Both the position numbers and the translations under genes were made by a program. Below the pieces are notes generated by a model that was given only the letters and a program-made list of their open reading frames with translations, was not told the origin of the DNA and made no database searches. This document shows, piece after piece, positions 10,595 through 22,028 of a DNA stretch of 64,000 nucleotides. Numbering within the stretch: position 1 is the first letter of the stretch; each line of letters starts with the position of its first letter. This DNA comes from Allopusillimonas ginsengisoli (lineage in GTDB: Bacteria > Pseudomonadota > Gammaproteobacteria > Burkholderiales > Burkholderiaceae_B): the NCBI GenBank assembly GCA_005239165.1, contig RAPG01000002.1:372001-436000 (forward strand), written 5' to 3'.

Positions 10595-10777
10595 CAAGCC
10601 AGCAACCACGTGTCTCCGGAAGCGAGCCTAGGCTGCGACGCCAAGTCGGGGCGTGCACTAGCCATTACACCCAGGCGCATAGATCTCTGGATCAAGGAGA
10701 ATAAAGAAACTATTGATAGCTCTAACGCTTTCATCGAGAAGCACGGCCTGCCATGAGCAAAATACAAGATGTTTTGA
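10595..10777 (+). pseudogene. Remnant of a CcdA-type antitoxin gene
   Basis: The open frame from 10595 encodes a string aligning by eye with the type II antitoxin CcdA. SNHVSPEASLGCDAK resembles the N-terminal ribbon-helix-helix, and LWIKENKETIDSSNAFIEK followed by HGLP is the typical C-terminal toxin-wrapping helix. The frame is then cut by TGA at 10754-10756, exactly where CcdA proteins have Leu (HGLP-L-AKYKMF). AKYKMF and the genuine stop TGA (10775-10777) follow in the same frame. A TTA to TGA change would explain it. The middle of the protein is short and no start codon is seen, so it is also internally deleted. No ccdB is visible downstream. Confidence 0.65.
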
Positions 10778-10845
10778 TAGGTATGCTGAGCAGGTTGACT
10801 CCCAATCAACTATAAATACGACAAAACTGATTCGAATCATACAAA

Positions 10846-10963
10846 TTTCAGACAGATTAAACATCAATGTCGGCTGAGTTAACGTAAAAACCGACAAACC
10901 CCGCACGCAATGAATCAAACATTTTTCAGACAAACAGTGGCACAATAAACAGAATTTCAGACA
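10846..10963 (+). repeat. Three direct copies of TTTCAGACA upstream of fic
   Basis: TTTCAGACA occurs at 10846-10854, 10924-10932 and 10955-10963, all in the same orientation in the AT-rich leader of the fic gene, the last only 17 bases before its start. The arrangement looks like operator sites; the Fic protein itself carries a winged-helix-like N-terminus that could bind them. Confidence 0.5.
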
Positions 10964-10980
10964 ATTATCGTGAATTCAAC

Positions 10981-12483
10981 GTGGCAATCAAACAAAAAAC
11001 CGACGTTTCGCTGCCTGAGGTTGTGTTTACCGGCGAGGGCGACCTCGCTGCAGACCGACAGGTCCTTCGTTTGGCTCGTGCGGCGCGTGTACTAAAGCTT
11101 TACCGAGGGGTCTACACAAGCAACTTAGTCAGCCCTCCAGAAGCCGTCGTACTACGCCATTGGCTGAGTATCGTGGGCCACCTGCTTCCTGATGGCGTCC
11201 TCAGCTATCGCAGTGGTTATGACGCAAAGCCCGTTGATGGCCGCATCTATGTCACGCGCGGGAACCGGTCACGAACTCTTGAACTGCCCGGTCTCACCAT
11301 CAAGGTTGTCCCCGGACCAGGTGCCGTCGATAACGACATGCCATACAAAAACCTTTTCCTGGCCAGCCAATCTCGCTGGTTGTTAGAGAACATGGCGACC
11401 GGCCGCGGTGTAAATGAACGCGTGGTTTCCCAGGATGTGATCGAGGTAGAGCTAGACAAACTCCTGTTGATCCGCGGTGAGCATCGCTTCAATCAACTCA
11501 GAGATGCCTGCCGTACACTTGCTGAAAAACTTGGACGAGAAAAGGAGTTCAAACGACTCGATGGTCTCATGGGTGCTTTGTTAGGAACCCACGAGAGCAA
11601 AAAACTTCGCGGCAAACAGGCACTCGCCCGCGCCGCTGGCCGTCCCTATGACCCCGGTCGACTAACCTTGTTTGACACGCTGTTCAGCCATCTGCGGTCG
11701 GAGACCTTACCCGAGGTGGCCGCCACAGCGGAAGCGGGGGTCGCTCGTGAAAACTTCGCGTTCTTCGAAGCCTACTTCTCGAACTACATCGAAGGCACCA
11801 CATTTCTGGTCAGCGAGGCCGAGGAAATCGTGTTTGAGGGCAAGCTCATTCCCAACCGCACGCAAGACTCTCACGACATCCTGGGCACTTTCCATATCGC
11901 GATGCAAGCTCCCTGGCGCGACCAGCCGCCAAGCACGGCAGATGACTTCCTGCACTGGCTAAAGAGCGTCAACGCACTAATTATGCAGTCTCGGTTAGAC
12001 ATGAACCCAGGCGAGTGGAAAAACCAGAATAACCAGGCCGGTGCCACGCTATTTGTAGCTCATGAACTCGTACAGGGCACGCTGCGAGAGGGCTTCGAGC
12101 GAATTCAGGCGCTGGCAGACCCTCTTGCCCGCGCACTGATGACCATGTTTGTCATCTCCGAGGTTCACCCCTTCAAGGATGGCAACGGCAGAACAGCGCG
12201 CCTGGCCATGAACTGCGTGCTCAGCGCGGCCGGCCGCTCTCGCATCATCGTGCCGACGGTGTATCGCGAAGATTATCTGTTGCCGCTCAAGACCCTGTCG
12301 AATCATGCCGACGCGAGGCCTTATATCCGCGCCATGACCCGCATCCAGGCCTGGACGGCGGCCGTTGACTACAACCAGCCCCGGCACGACCTCCATGAGG
12401 CGCTCAAGCGGTGCAATGCGTTCGAAGAAGACCTGCGAAACTACCGGCTGGTGTTCCCCGAGGCCGACGCGGGGGCTGCTTGA
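10981..12483 (+). CDS. Fic family protein with N-terminal AbiEi-like winged-helix domain
   Basis: A 500-residue protein. Residues about 20-130 resemble the winged-helix/AbiEi-antitoxin type region (LARAARVLKLYRGVYTSN, then LPDGVLSYRSG). The Fic core follows, with the catalytic motif HPFKDGNGR at 396-404 (catalytic His396). A self-inhibitory motif of the form S-x-x-x-E-G is present as SNYIEG at 267-272, upstream of the core, typical of class II Fic enzymes. Fic proteins usually transfer AMP from ATP to target proteins. The start is GTG 10981; no ATG is available. The adjoining DNA is a low-GC leader with three repeated motifs and a ccdA remnant, suggesting acquired DNA. Target unknown. Confidence 0.88.
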   Translation: MAIKQKTDVSLPEVVFTGEGDLAADRQVLRLARAARVLKLYRGVYTSNLVSPPEAVVLRHWLSIVGHLLPDGVLSYRSGYDAKPVDGRIYVTRGNRSRTLELPGLTIKVVPGPGAVDNDMPYKNLFLASQSRWLLENMATGRGVNERVVSQDVIEVELDKLLLIRGEHRFNQLRDACRTLAEKLGREKEFKRLDGLMGALLGTHESKKLRGKQALARAAGRPYDPGRLTLFDTLFSHLRSETLPEVAATAEAGVARENFAFFEAYFSNYIEGTTFLVSEAEEIVFEGKLIPNRTQDSHDILGTFHIAMQAPWRDQPPSTADDFLHWLKSVNALIMQSRLDMNPGEWKNQNNQAGATLFVAHELVQGTLREGFERIQALADPLARALMTMFVISEVHPFKDGNGRTARLAMNCVLSAAGRSRIIVPTVYREDYLLPLKTLSNHADARPYIRAMTRIQAWTAAVDYNQPRHDLHEALKRCNAFEEDLRNYRLVFPEADAGAA

Positions 12484-12554
12484 TGTGAGTCAGTCCATCT
12501 TAGGCCAATTCACGCCAGTCTCGTTGAAGAACCTCTTTTGTTTCGAAGCACAAC

Positions 12555-13457
12555 TTATGCCGGCGACCGGGCATTCGACGACATTCGCTTGACGGCTTCT
12601 CTATCCTTGCCTGGTGGCAGGCCGAACAGCCGGCGGTATTCCCGCGTGAATTGCTGCACACTCTCGTAGCCCACGGCAAAGGCCGCGCTGCTGGCTGAAA
12701 AGTCTTCGGCGGCCATCAATCGTCGGGCTTCGATCAAACGCAATTGCTTCTGAAACTGCAGCGGCGACAGTGAGGTGGCTGCACGGAAGTGCTGATAGAA
12801 AGAGGAAGAGCTCATTCCCGCTGCACTCGCCAGACGCTTGATGGGCAAGGGCTGTGCGAACTCAGCGCGCAGCAGCGCGACCGCGCTTGCCACGCGTTGG
12901 GCATGGCTGTCCGCCCAACCAATCTGGCGGATCGCGCCACCGTGTTTTCCGACCAGCAGCCAGTAATGCATTTCGCGCAACAGTTGCTTGCTCAGCACGG
13001 GTAGCGCAGCGGAACGCTCCAGCAAGCGCATCAACCGCAAGGCGGTGTCCTCCACATCCGCGTCGGTCGGCTCCGTCCGTACCGCTGCCCCTTGACCCAC
13101 AGGCCCGAGCTTCATCTCCATACCCAGATCCGCGATGATCGCCAGATCAAGCTCCAAGACCAGGGAGAAGTAAGGCTCGGCGACGCTGGCCTGGGTGATC
13201 TGGCTGACTGTGGGCACATCTGCCGTGATGAGCAGAGAGTCCCCTGCAGCGAAAGAAAATTTTTCGGTCCCCAGCGAGACCTGTTTACTGCCTTGCAAGA
13301 CAAGACAAATCAACGGCCTGGAAATGGCGTACTCCAATCCGCTAGGCGTGACGGCCTGAATCACCGCCAGCCCGGGAATGGAGGTTTGGGCCACGCCAGC
13401 GGGTCCCGCGTGGGCAGTGGCAAAACGGCTAGCCGCTTTCAATAGCAGTTCATTCAT
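12555..13457 (-). CDS. AraC family transcriptional regulator
   Basis: A 300-residue regulator with an N-terminal cupin-like AraC_N domain (ISRPLICLVLQGSKQVSLG near residue 50) and two C-terminal helix-turn-helix motifs (PIKRLASAAGMSSSSFYQHF and ASSAAFAVGYESVQQFTREY). The family regulates nearby oxidoreductase or stress genes. Start chosen at ATG 13457 (MNELLLKAASRF), where the conserved N-terminus begins; the frame is open further upstream without conserved sequence. It is divergent from the short-chain dehydrogenase at 13601, its likely target. Confidence 0.9.
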   Translation of the reverse strand: MNELLLKAASRFATAHAGPAGVAQTSIPGLAVIQAVTPSGLEYAISRPLICLVLQGSKQVSLGTEKFSFAAGDSLLITADVPTVSQITQASVAEPYFSLVLELDLAIIADLGMEMKLGPVGQGAAVRTEPTDADVEDTALRLMRLLERSAALPVLSKQLLREMHYWLLVGKHGGAIRQIGWADSHAQRVASAVALLRAEFAQPLPIKRLASAAGMSSSSFYQHFRAATSLSPLQFQKQLRLIEARRLMAAEDFSASSAAFAVGYESVQQFTREYRRLFGLPPGKDREAVKRMSSNARSPA

Positions 13458-13600
13458 ACAGGAATAGTAGTGGGCAAAAGCAGTGAAGGCATAGTCGATT
13501 TGTCGAACCAGGCCAAAAGACCAGAGGTTCAGGCAAATCTCTTGGCGCCTCTTACACGCAAAATTAACACTCATCCCCATTCACTCAGGAGCTGTTATTC

Positions 13601-14356
13601 ATGACTACTATTTCCCTCGTCACAGGTTCCAGCCGCGGCCTCGGAAGAAACACCGCACTGGCGATCGCGCACAAAGGCAATGACGTGATCGTCACGTACC
13701 AGAGCCGCGCCCTCGAGGCAGAAGCTGTCGTAGGCGAAATCAAGCGCCTGGGCCGCAAAGCGGTCGCTCTGCAACTTGACGCCGGCAAGGTGTCCAGCTT
13801 TCCCGCGTTTGTCGAACAACTCAAAACCGCACTGCTCCAGACGTGGCAGCGTGACCACTTCGACCACTTGATCAACAACGCGGGTCATGGCGATGTTGCG
13901 CCCGTGGCCGACATGAGCGAAAGCGCTTTTGACAACCTCGTCAACGTGCATTTCAAGGGCGTTTTCTTTTTAACCCAGGCACTGCTTCCGCTACTTAGCG
14001 ATGGCGGCCGTATCATCAATCTGTCCAGCGGCCTGACACGCGTCTCGGCTGAAGGCTGGTCTGCCTATGCGGCGGTAAAGGGCGCGATCGAAATACTGAC
14101 CGTGTACATGGCCAAGGAATTCGGCAGCCGCAGAATTACCGTCAATGCCGTGGCACCGGGCGCTATCGAAACAGATTTCCTCGGGGGAGCGGTACGTGAC
14201 ACTCCGGAATTCAATGCCTTCTTCGCAGGGATGACTGCGCTTGGTCGCGTGGGCGTGGCAGACGACATCGGCCCGATGATCGCCAGCCTGCTGTCCGAGG
14301 ATAACCGCTGGGTCAATGCACAACGCATTGAAGTCTCGGGCGGTCAGGGTATTTGA
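13601..14356 (+). CDS. Short-chain dehydrogenase/reductase (SDR)
   Basis: A 251-residue classical SDR: nucleotide motif TGSSRGLGR at residues 7-15, NNAGH near residue 91, catalytic Ser in INLSSGL and YAAVK (YxxxK). The C-terminal part (APGAIETDF, ISGG-like EVSGGQGI) matches fabG-like oxidoreductases with NAD(P)H. The Shine-Dalgarno CAGGAG lies 10 bases before the ATG. The substrate cannot be deduced. The divergent AraC gene is probably its regulator. Confidence 0.92.
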   Translation: MTTISLVTGSSRGLGRNTALAIAHKGNDVIVTYQSRALEAEAVVGEIKRLGRKAVALQLDAGKVSSFPAFVEQLKTALLQTWQRDHFDHLINNAGHGDVAPVADMSESAFDNLVNVHFKGVFFLTQALLPLLSDGGRIINLSSGLTRVSAEGWSAYAAVKGAIEILTVYMAKEFGSRRITVNAVAPGAIETDFLGGAVRDTPEFNAFFAGMTALGRVGVADDIGPMIASLLSEDNRWVNAQRIEVSGGQGI

Positions 14357-14580
14357 ATCTCTCTGGGCGCTGCTTTGCCCGGTGATGCCGAGACGCGTTG
14401 CTTCACAAACAACTGGTATCAGTGCTCGAATAGCCGCAAGCAATTGCGTGAATTTGTGTAAGAGAACAAAATTCAGGATCGGGGGATGATTCCTGAGGAT
14501 GGTGAGCCCATGAAGTTTTGAAGAAATAAGGCTGCTTAAAAATTTAGATAGCCTTTTTATAACCCTGCAAAAGGAAACCA

Positions 14581-15069
14581 ATGGAAAAAGCACTTATCGT
14601 TATCGATATTCAGAATGACTACTTTCCTGGCGGCGCATTCACGTTGGAAAATGCCGACGAAGCTTGTAAAGGTGCCGTTCAGGCCATTGAACAGGCAAAG
14701 CGCGATGGATGGTTGGTTGTAGGGGTGCAGCATGTCAATGCTCCAGATGCCTCTCTCTTCAAACCCGATACCGAAGGCGTGAAGATTCACAGTGCTATTG
14801 CTGCCGCATTGGGTGATGCGCCCATCGTTGTAAAAAGTGAAGCCGACAGTTTCTTCAAAACCAACCTGGAGCAAATTGTGCGCGATGCTGGCATCACCGA
14901 TATCTATCTCACTGGCATGATGACGCAACACTGCGTCACCCACACTGCCCTGTCTCCGCAAGCACGCGACATGAACGTTCACATCATCGCCAAAGGCTGT
15001 GCTGCCCCTGCCAAAGCCCTGAGCGACCTGGCCTTGAAAGGTCTGAGTGCTCGATGCAACGTGGGGTAG
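14581..15069 (+). CDS. Cysteine hydrolase, isochorismatase superfamily
   Basis: A 162-residue hydrolase. The catalytic triad is visible as Asp in VIDIQNDYFPGG (D9), Lys in VVKSEADSFF, and Cys in GMMTQHCVTHTAL. Members hydrolyse amides such as nicotinamide or maleamate-like compounds; the exact substrate cannot be read from sequence. Length and the final ALKGLSAR segment fit the short family members, so the gene appears complete. AAGGAAACC precedes the ATG. It follows an empty 220-bp gap after the SDR gene. Confidence 0.88.
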   Translation: MEKALIVIDIQNDYFPGGAFTLENADEACKGAVQAIEQAKRDGWLVVGVQHVNAPDASLFKPDTEGVKIHSAIAAALGDAPIVVKSEADSFFKTNLEQIVRDAGITDIYLTGMMTQHCVTHTALSPQARDMNVHIIAKGCAAPAKALSDLALKGLSARCNVG

Positions 15070-15133
15070 AACCAGTCACTAGACGTTATCGACTTCGAAC
15101 TTGCCCTGCGCAACCACCCCCTATCAAGAACAC

Positions 15134-15400
15134 TCATTTCCAGCCCTCTATAGAATCTTTGAAGGGTAGTCGATGCTCAGCAACCAGCTGAGTACCAAGG
15201 ACGGCAAGAACCTCGTAAACCCTTGCGAAGGCAAGGCCAGAGGCGTCCTTTTCCATGCGAGAAACGGCTTATTGAGTGGTGTTCAGCTCACGAGCGAGCT
15301 TAGTCTGGCTCCATCCTTTTTCTTCTCTCAGAGAGCGGATGAGCGGTGAAAGTGGCTCCACTTTTAATAAAAATACCGATTTCATCGTCGGATTTCGCAT
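15134..15400 (-). pseudogene. XRE/HTH_3 family regulator (HipB-like) with internal stop
   Basis: From ATG 15400 the frame reads MRNPTMKSVFLLKVEPLSPL, then IRSLREEKGWSQTKLARELNTTQ, a TAA at 15271-15269, and AVSRMEKDASGLAFARVYEV up to a true stop at 15134. The helix-turn-helix would normally read TTQ-Q-AVSRME, so a CAA to TAA change has broken the recognition helix. The rest of the frame is intact at 88 codons, indicating recent loss. XRE proteins of this size are usually antitoxins or regulators; no partner gene is adjacent. Confidence 0.75.
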
Positions 15401-15545
15401 CAAATGAGGACGTACACATCATGAATAATGCTCTTCGAAATACACCAAATAAGGCGTAATTATCATGTAAGCGTAGCCGTATGAATTTGAGGGCGTCACC
15501 CAGTTCAAGGAGTTGAATGTCCCTGTGGAACCTGCGCTTCGCATA

Positions 15546-15578
15546 AAAAAGCGGCCACTAAAAAAGTGGCCGCTTTTT
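15546..15578 (-). terminator. gyrB terminator
   Basis: A 9-bp GC-rich stem (15551-15559 with 15565-15573) extended by A/T pairing on both sides (AAAAA and TTTTT), about 70 bases after the gyrB stop. It has U-tracts on either strand. The rest of the interval 15401-15647 shows no convincing gene. Confidence 0.85.
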
Positions 15579-15647
15579 AACGTCAAGAACAGTGGCCAAC
15601 TTATCTCACAACACTTGGCCAACTATTATCAAAACCTACAACAAAAC

Positions 15648-18194
<2,547 letters not shown>

Positions 18195-19304
18195 TTAAAT
18201 ACGCATGGGCATGACAACGTACTTGAAGTGCTCATCGTCTGGCGACGTAATGAGCGCCGACGCGTTGACGTCAGGCTGCACCGACCACTGAATGTTTTCG
18301 GTTTTGACGTTGGCCAGTACATCTAGCAGGTAGCTGACATTGAACCCGACATCAAGCGGCTCGTGGCTGTAATCGATGTCGATTTCTTCTTGAGCCTCTT
18401 CCTGCTCGGTATTAGAAGATGAGATCTTGAGCTGGTTTTCAGACAACTGCAAACGCACGCCCTTTAGCTTGTCGGTGGTGAGAATGGCAGCACGCTGCAG
18501 CGCACCCTGCAGTATTTCGCGGTTGATCAGGAAATGACGCGTGTAGTTGCTGGGGATGACACGTGTGAAGTCGGGAAACTTGCCTTCGACCAGCTTGGAT
18601 ACCAGCTCGACATGACCGAAACGGAAACGGATCTGCCCCGTGGCTACGTCAATGTGCACAGGCTCATCGGTGTCGGAAAGCAGGCGCTGCATTTCGAGTA
18701 TGGTTTTGCGAGGCACGATGACATCGTGTTTGCTTTCTATGCCTTCAACCGGGCTGCCGCTGTGAGCCAGACGGTGGCCATCAGTGGCGACCGCACGCAA
18801 GAAACCTGGTTCGAACACAAAAAGCAGGCCATTCAGGTAATAGCGAATGTCTTGCTGGGCCATGGCGAAATGCACCATGTTAAACAGATGCTTCAGGGTT
18901 TTTTGCGGCAGGGAAAACGAGGTGTCCCACTGCTCGGGCTGGGCCAGCGTAGGAAACTCGGTGGCAGGCATAGTTTGCAAAGCAAATCGACTTTTACCCG
19001 ATTGCACGGCCAGCTTGGCGCTGGCCAGCGTCAGCTTTACATCACCCGAGTCAGGCAATGCGCGCAGAATATCGAGCAACTTGCGGGCGGCGACCGTGGT
19101 GGATTCGTTTTCTTCGCCAACCCCAAACTCGGCATGTGTCGTGATCTGGACTTCGAGGTCGGTCGCGATAAAGGCAAGTTTCGTGCCTTCTTTGCGCAAC
19201 AAAATATTGGCAAGTATAGGCATCGTGTTCCTGCGTTCTACGATGCCCGCCACTGTGGACAGCGGTCTGAGCACTTCATCGCGAGTCGCTTGTACGAGTT
19301 GCAT
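18195..19304 (-). CDS. dnaN: DNA polymerase III beta sliding clamp
   Basis: A 369-residue clamp subunit, the usual family length. Features seen: N-terminal QATRDEVLRPLSTVAGIVERRNTMPIL (start of domain 1), the middle domain YYLNGLLFVFEPGFLRAVATDGHRLA, and the C-terminal end YVVMPMRI, the hydrophobic cleft and C-terminus that bind polymerase and DnaA-regulator peptides. The ATG lies only two bases after the dnaA stop, so it is translationally coupled to dnaA in the conserved dnaA-dnaN order. Confidence 0.98.
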   Translation of the reverse strand: MQLVQATRDEVLRPLSTVAGIVERRNTMPILANILLRKEGTKLAFIATDLEVQITTHAEFGVGEENESTTVAARKLLDILRALPDSGDVKLTLASAKLAVQSGKSRFALQTMPATEFPTLAQPEQWDTSFSLPQKTLKHLFNMVHFAMAQQDIRYYLNGLLFVFEPGFLRAVATDGHRLAHSGSPVEGIESKHDVIVPRKTILEMQRLLSDTDEPVHIDVATGQIRFRFGHVELVSKLVEGKFPDFTRVIPSNYTRHFLINREILQGALQRAAILTTDKLKGVRLQLSENQLKISSSNTEQEEAQEEIDIDYSHEPLDVGFNVSYLLDVLANVKTENIQWSVQPDVNASALITSPDDEHFKYVVMPMRI

Positions 19305-19306
19305 GA

Positions 19307-20722
19307 TTATCCTTTCAAGGTTTGTTCTAATACATGTAGAGCGTGATTAAGCTCGGTCTGCTTGGACCTTGCATCGGCGATTTTTCGCACTGCGTGCAGC
19401 ACGGTTGTGTGATCCCGCCCACCGAACAAATCACCAATTTCGGGCAGGCTTTTCTGGGTAAGCTCTTTGGCCAGGTACATGGCAACCTGGCGCGGCATGG
19501 CTATATTGGCCGGGCGACGTTTCGAATACATGTCGGCCACTTTAATTTTGTAGAAGTCGGCCACGGTTTTTTGTATGTTTTCGACCGTAATCTGGCCATT
19601 GGACACCGACAGCAAATCTTTGAGTGCATCTTTACATACATCAACGGTCAACACCTCACGCCCATGAAAGCGCGCGTAGGCAGATACCTTGCGCAGCGCA
19701 CCTTCAAGTTCGCGTACGTTGCTGCGCAAATGCTTGGCGATGAAAAAAGCGACCTCTTCAGGCATGGCCACGCCCTCGGTCTCTGCTTTGTGCAGCAAAA
19801 TAGCAACACGCATTTCAAGCTCGGGCGGCTCGATGGCCACAGTAAGGCCAGAGTCAAAGCGCGAGATCAGGCGGCTGTCGATATTGGCCAGTTCTTTGGG
19901 GTAGGTGTCTGAGGTAATGATGATTTGCTTGCGCTGCGCCACCATGGCCTCAAAAGCATAGAAAAACTCTTCCTGGGTGCGGTTTTTACCCGCAAAGAAT
20001 TGAATATCATCAATGAGCAGCAGGTCAAGTGAGTGGTAATAACGCTTGAACTCATCAAATGCCCTGCGCTGATAGGCCTTGACCACGTCAGACACGTATT
20101 GGTCAGCGTGCACGTAGCGTACACGCGTGCCACTGCCGTTTTCGATCATGGCATTGCCGATGGCGTGGATAAGGTGGGTTTTACCCAGGCCCACGCCACC
20201 ATACAGAAACAGTGGGTTATACGAAACCCCCGGGTTTTCGGCCACCTGCAGTGCGGCAGCGCGCGCGAGCTGGTTGGCTTTACCCGTAACGAAGTTTTTG
20301 AATGTAAGGTCGGCGTTAAGCCGCGACCTGTCTTGCATGGCATCGGCGATGGCTGCAGCGGGCGCCGACTGAGCGCCTGACGAGCCCGTAGCCCCGGAAG
20401 CCTGAACAGGTGCCGTGCCAAAAGTAGGAGGCGCAAGCGTACGGGCGGGAGCGGCGCTGCTTCGGCCCGCGGCCCCTGCAGACCCCAGTTCAAAGACCAC
20501 CTGTACCGGGCGCTTGTACCATTCAGCCGCAAGCTGCTCTATCTGGCCGGAAAAATTTTTGCGCACCCAGTCGAGCTTGAAACGATTGGGCGCAGCAACG
20601 CGCAGTACCGCTTGCTCGTCATCGAATGCAAGCGGTACCAGGGGGCGTATCCAGGCGCTGATTTGTTGAGGAGGTAGATCCTGCTCCAGTCTCTGGAGGC
20701 AGGACTGCCAGAATTCTTTCAT
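19307..20722 (-). CDS. dnaA: Chromosomal replication initiator DnaA
   Basis: A 471-residue initiator from ATG 20722 ([20 protein letters not shown]). Domain I has the WI..L segment; domain II is an Ala/Pro-rich linker (about 85-135). Domain III has Walker [11 protein letters not shown] and Walker [10 protein letters not shown]. Domain IV ends with the DnaA signature [15 protein letters not shown], which contacts the DnaA box. The frame could be opened upstream to a GTG at 20776, but that lies within a DnaA box and shows no conserved protein sequence. Autoregulation is suggested by that box. Confidence 0.98.
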   Translation of the reverse strand: MKEFWQSCLQRLEQDLPPQQISAWIRPLVPLAFDDEQAVLRVAAPNRFKLDWVRKNFSGQIEQLAAEWYKRPVQVVFELGSAGAAGRSSAAPARTLAPPTFGTAPVQASGATGSSGAQSAPAAAIADAMQDRSRLNADLTFKNFVTGKANQLARAAALQVAENPGVSYNPLFLYGGVGLGKTHLIHAIGNAMIENGSGTRVRYVHADQYVSDVVKAYQRRAFDEFKRYYHSLDLLLIDDIQFFAGKNRTQEEFFYAFEAMVAQRKQIIITSDTYPKELANIDSRLISRFDSGLTVAIEPPELEMRVAILLHKAETEGVAMPEEVAFFIAKHLRSNVRELEGALRKVSAYARFHGREVLTVDVCKDALKDLLSVSNGQITVENIQKTVADFYKIKVADMYSKRRPANIAMPRQVAMYLAKELTQKSLPEIGDLFGGRDHTTVLHAVRKIADARSKQTELNHALHVLEQTLKG

Positions 20723-20768
20723 ATCCGTCACTTCAGTAAACCTCGATTCTACCCTGTTGAGGGGGTAG

Positions 20769-20777
20769 TTATCCACA
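20769..20777 (+). promoter_or_regulatory. DnaA box upstream of dnaA
   Basis: A perfect TTATCCACA on the plus strand, 47 bp upstream of the dnaA start. As a single box it more likely serves dnaA autoregulation than origin firing. The remainder of the 303-bp gap between dnaA and rpmH shows no gene and no further perfect box. Confidence 0.8.
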
Positions 20778-21025
20778 AGCAGACACCATAACAGCCAACT
20801 ACCTATACACTAAGCAGTTGACTAAACGTAAAAAATTTGATGAAATGTCGGGCTTGACACCGAATTTTCAATCACCCGGGCTGCCATCAAGCGTTAACTG
20901 GCGGGGTCTTTGTCGGCTCGTCATGTGCGGGCCCTAGGCGGCGGGCACATCTGGCTACTTAGCTTACAAGCGTCAAAACGCAAGCCTACAGGCGGCTACC
21001 GGGCCGTTCTTTTTATTGGATTATC

Positions 21026-21160
21026 ATGAAACGCACCTTTCAACCTTCAGTTACCCGCCGCAAGCGTACCCACGGCTTTCGTGTGCGCATGAAAACCCGC
21101 TCGGGTCGCGCCATTATCAATGCGCGCCGCGCCAAAGGCCGCAAGCAACTGGCTGTCTAA
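21026..21160 (+). CDS. rpmH: 50S ribosomal protein L34
   Basis: A 44-residue basic ribosomal protein, [20 protein letters not shown] up to KGRKQLAV, essentially invariant in proteobacteria. It is encoded divergently from dnaA and directly upstream of rnpA, the universal rpmH-rnpA order. Confidence 0.99.
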   Translation: MKRTFQPSVTRRKRTHGFRVRMKTRSGRAIINARRAKGRKQLAV

Positions 21161-21211
21161 GCCAGTTGCTTCTGACGCTGGCTGGCAACAGGCGCCAGCG
21201 TCGCTGCCATC

Positions 21212-21595
21212 ATGCGCGCCACATTTCCTCCTGCGGCACGCCTGCACCGCCCCTCAGAATTCGCTTCGGCCCTCAAAGGCCGGCGTATTGCAAGAGGGGC
21301 GTTGTTCGTTGTAAATACGCCCAGACCTGCTCCTGACGGCGTACACGCCGACACAGGCACCTGCACAGAGCCTCGTCTTGGGCTAATCATTGCCAAGCGC
21401 TTTGCTGCACGATCAGTCACCCGCAACGCCATTAAACGCGTATTGCGCGAAGCTTTCCGGCAAAAACGCCACGCATTGCCCTGTCGCGACTATGTCATAC
21501 GCCTGAATGCAAAAGTGGCCGACCAGTCGCTGACACAACTTAAAAGGCAGGTACGCGCCGAGGCTGACGCCCTGCTTGAGCAGGTTTGCAGATGA
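21212..21595 (+). CDS. rnpA: Ribonuclease P protein component
   Basis: A 127-residue protein subunit of RNase P, which matures tRNA 5' ends with the RNA subunit (not in this window). The conserved RNR-type motif [13 protein letters not shown] lies near residues 71-83, and [16 protein letters not shown] is the N-terminal RNA-binding part. A short insertion around residues 38-48 ([13 protein letters not shown]) is acceptable for the family. The stop overlaps the yidD start (ATGA at 21592). Confidence 0.96.
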   Translation: MRATFPPAARLHRPSEFASALKGRRIARGALFVVNTPRPAPDGVHADTGTCTEPRLGLIIAKRFAARSVTRNAIKRVLREAFRQKRHALPCRDYVIRLNAKVADQSLTQLKRQVRAEADALLEQVCR

Positions 21596-21921
21596 TACGT
21601 GCGCTGTTAATCGCCCCCATACGGTTTTACCGATATTTCCTGAGCCCCTGGGTGGGACATGGATGTCGGTTTACCCCCACATGCTCCGTATATGCCATTG
21701 AGGCCATAGAAACACATGGTGCCATCAAGGGGTTGTGGCTGGCGGCCAAGCGCATCGGGCGTTGTAACCCATGGTGCCAGGGTGGGCATGACCCTGTGCC
21801 GCCGGGCACTGATGAACCCGGGCATAGTCATAAACATACGCATCAACATGAACACGGGCCTGAATGCAAAGCCCATCACGATCACAGGCAGCAACCTCCC
21901 GCCCCTCATCAGCGACTTTAG
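21592..21921 (+). CDS. yidD: Membrane protein insertion efficiency factor YidD with histidine-rich tail
   Basis: A 109-residue member of the YidD family, which assists YidC in inserting membrane proteins. The core is intact: [58 protein letters not shown]. The start is ATG 21592 ([14 protein letters not shown]), overlapping rnpA as ATGA. Unusually, the protein continues about 35 residues beyond DPVP with roughly ten histidines ([16 protein letters not shown] and so on). Typical members end shortly after DPVP. The tail could bind metal or be neutral. Confidence 0.93.
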   Translation: MIRALLIAPIRFYRYFLSPWVGHGCRFTPTCSVYAIEAIETHGAIKGLWLAAKRIGRCNPWCQGGHDPVPPGTDEPGHSHKHTHQHEHGPECKAHHDHRQQPPAPHQRL

Positions 21922-22028
21922 GCTTTGTCAGGGCGATTTGCCTCCCCATTCATACTGCTCATCACGTATTCAGCTGAGCTACGTTAAACTGTTGAGCTTT
22001 TGCTCGGCTTAAACTTGAAACAGGCGCT

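Noticed and set aside
10754..10756. TGA in the ccdA-like frame as a selenocysteine codon (also TGA 33245-33247)
   Set aside because: The genome has SelA/SelB, but no SECIS hairpin follows and the homologous positions are Leu/Arg, so nonsense mutation is simpler.
15401..15647. Possible insertion-sequence end downstream of gyrB
   Set aside because: No inverted repeats or transposase motif; only the terminator stem is clear.
20723..20776. An upstream GTG start for dnaA
   Set aside because: It lies in a DnaA box and adds a non-conserved leader; MKEFWQSC is the expected DnaA start.
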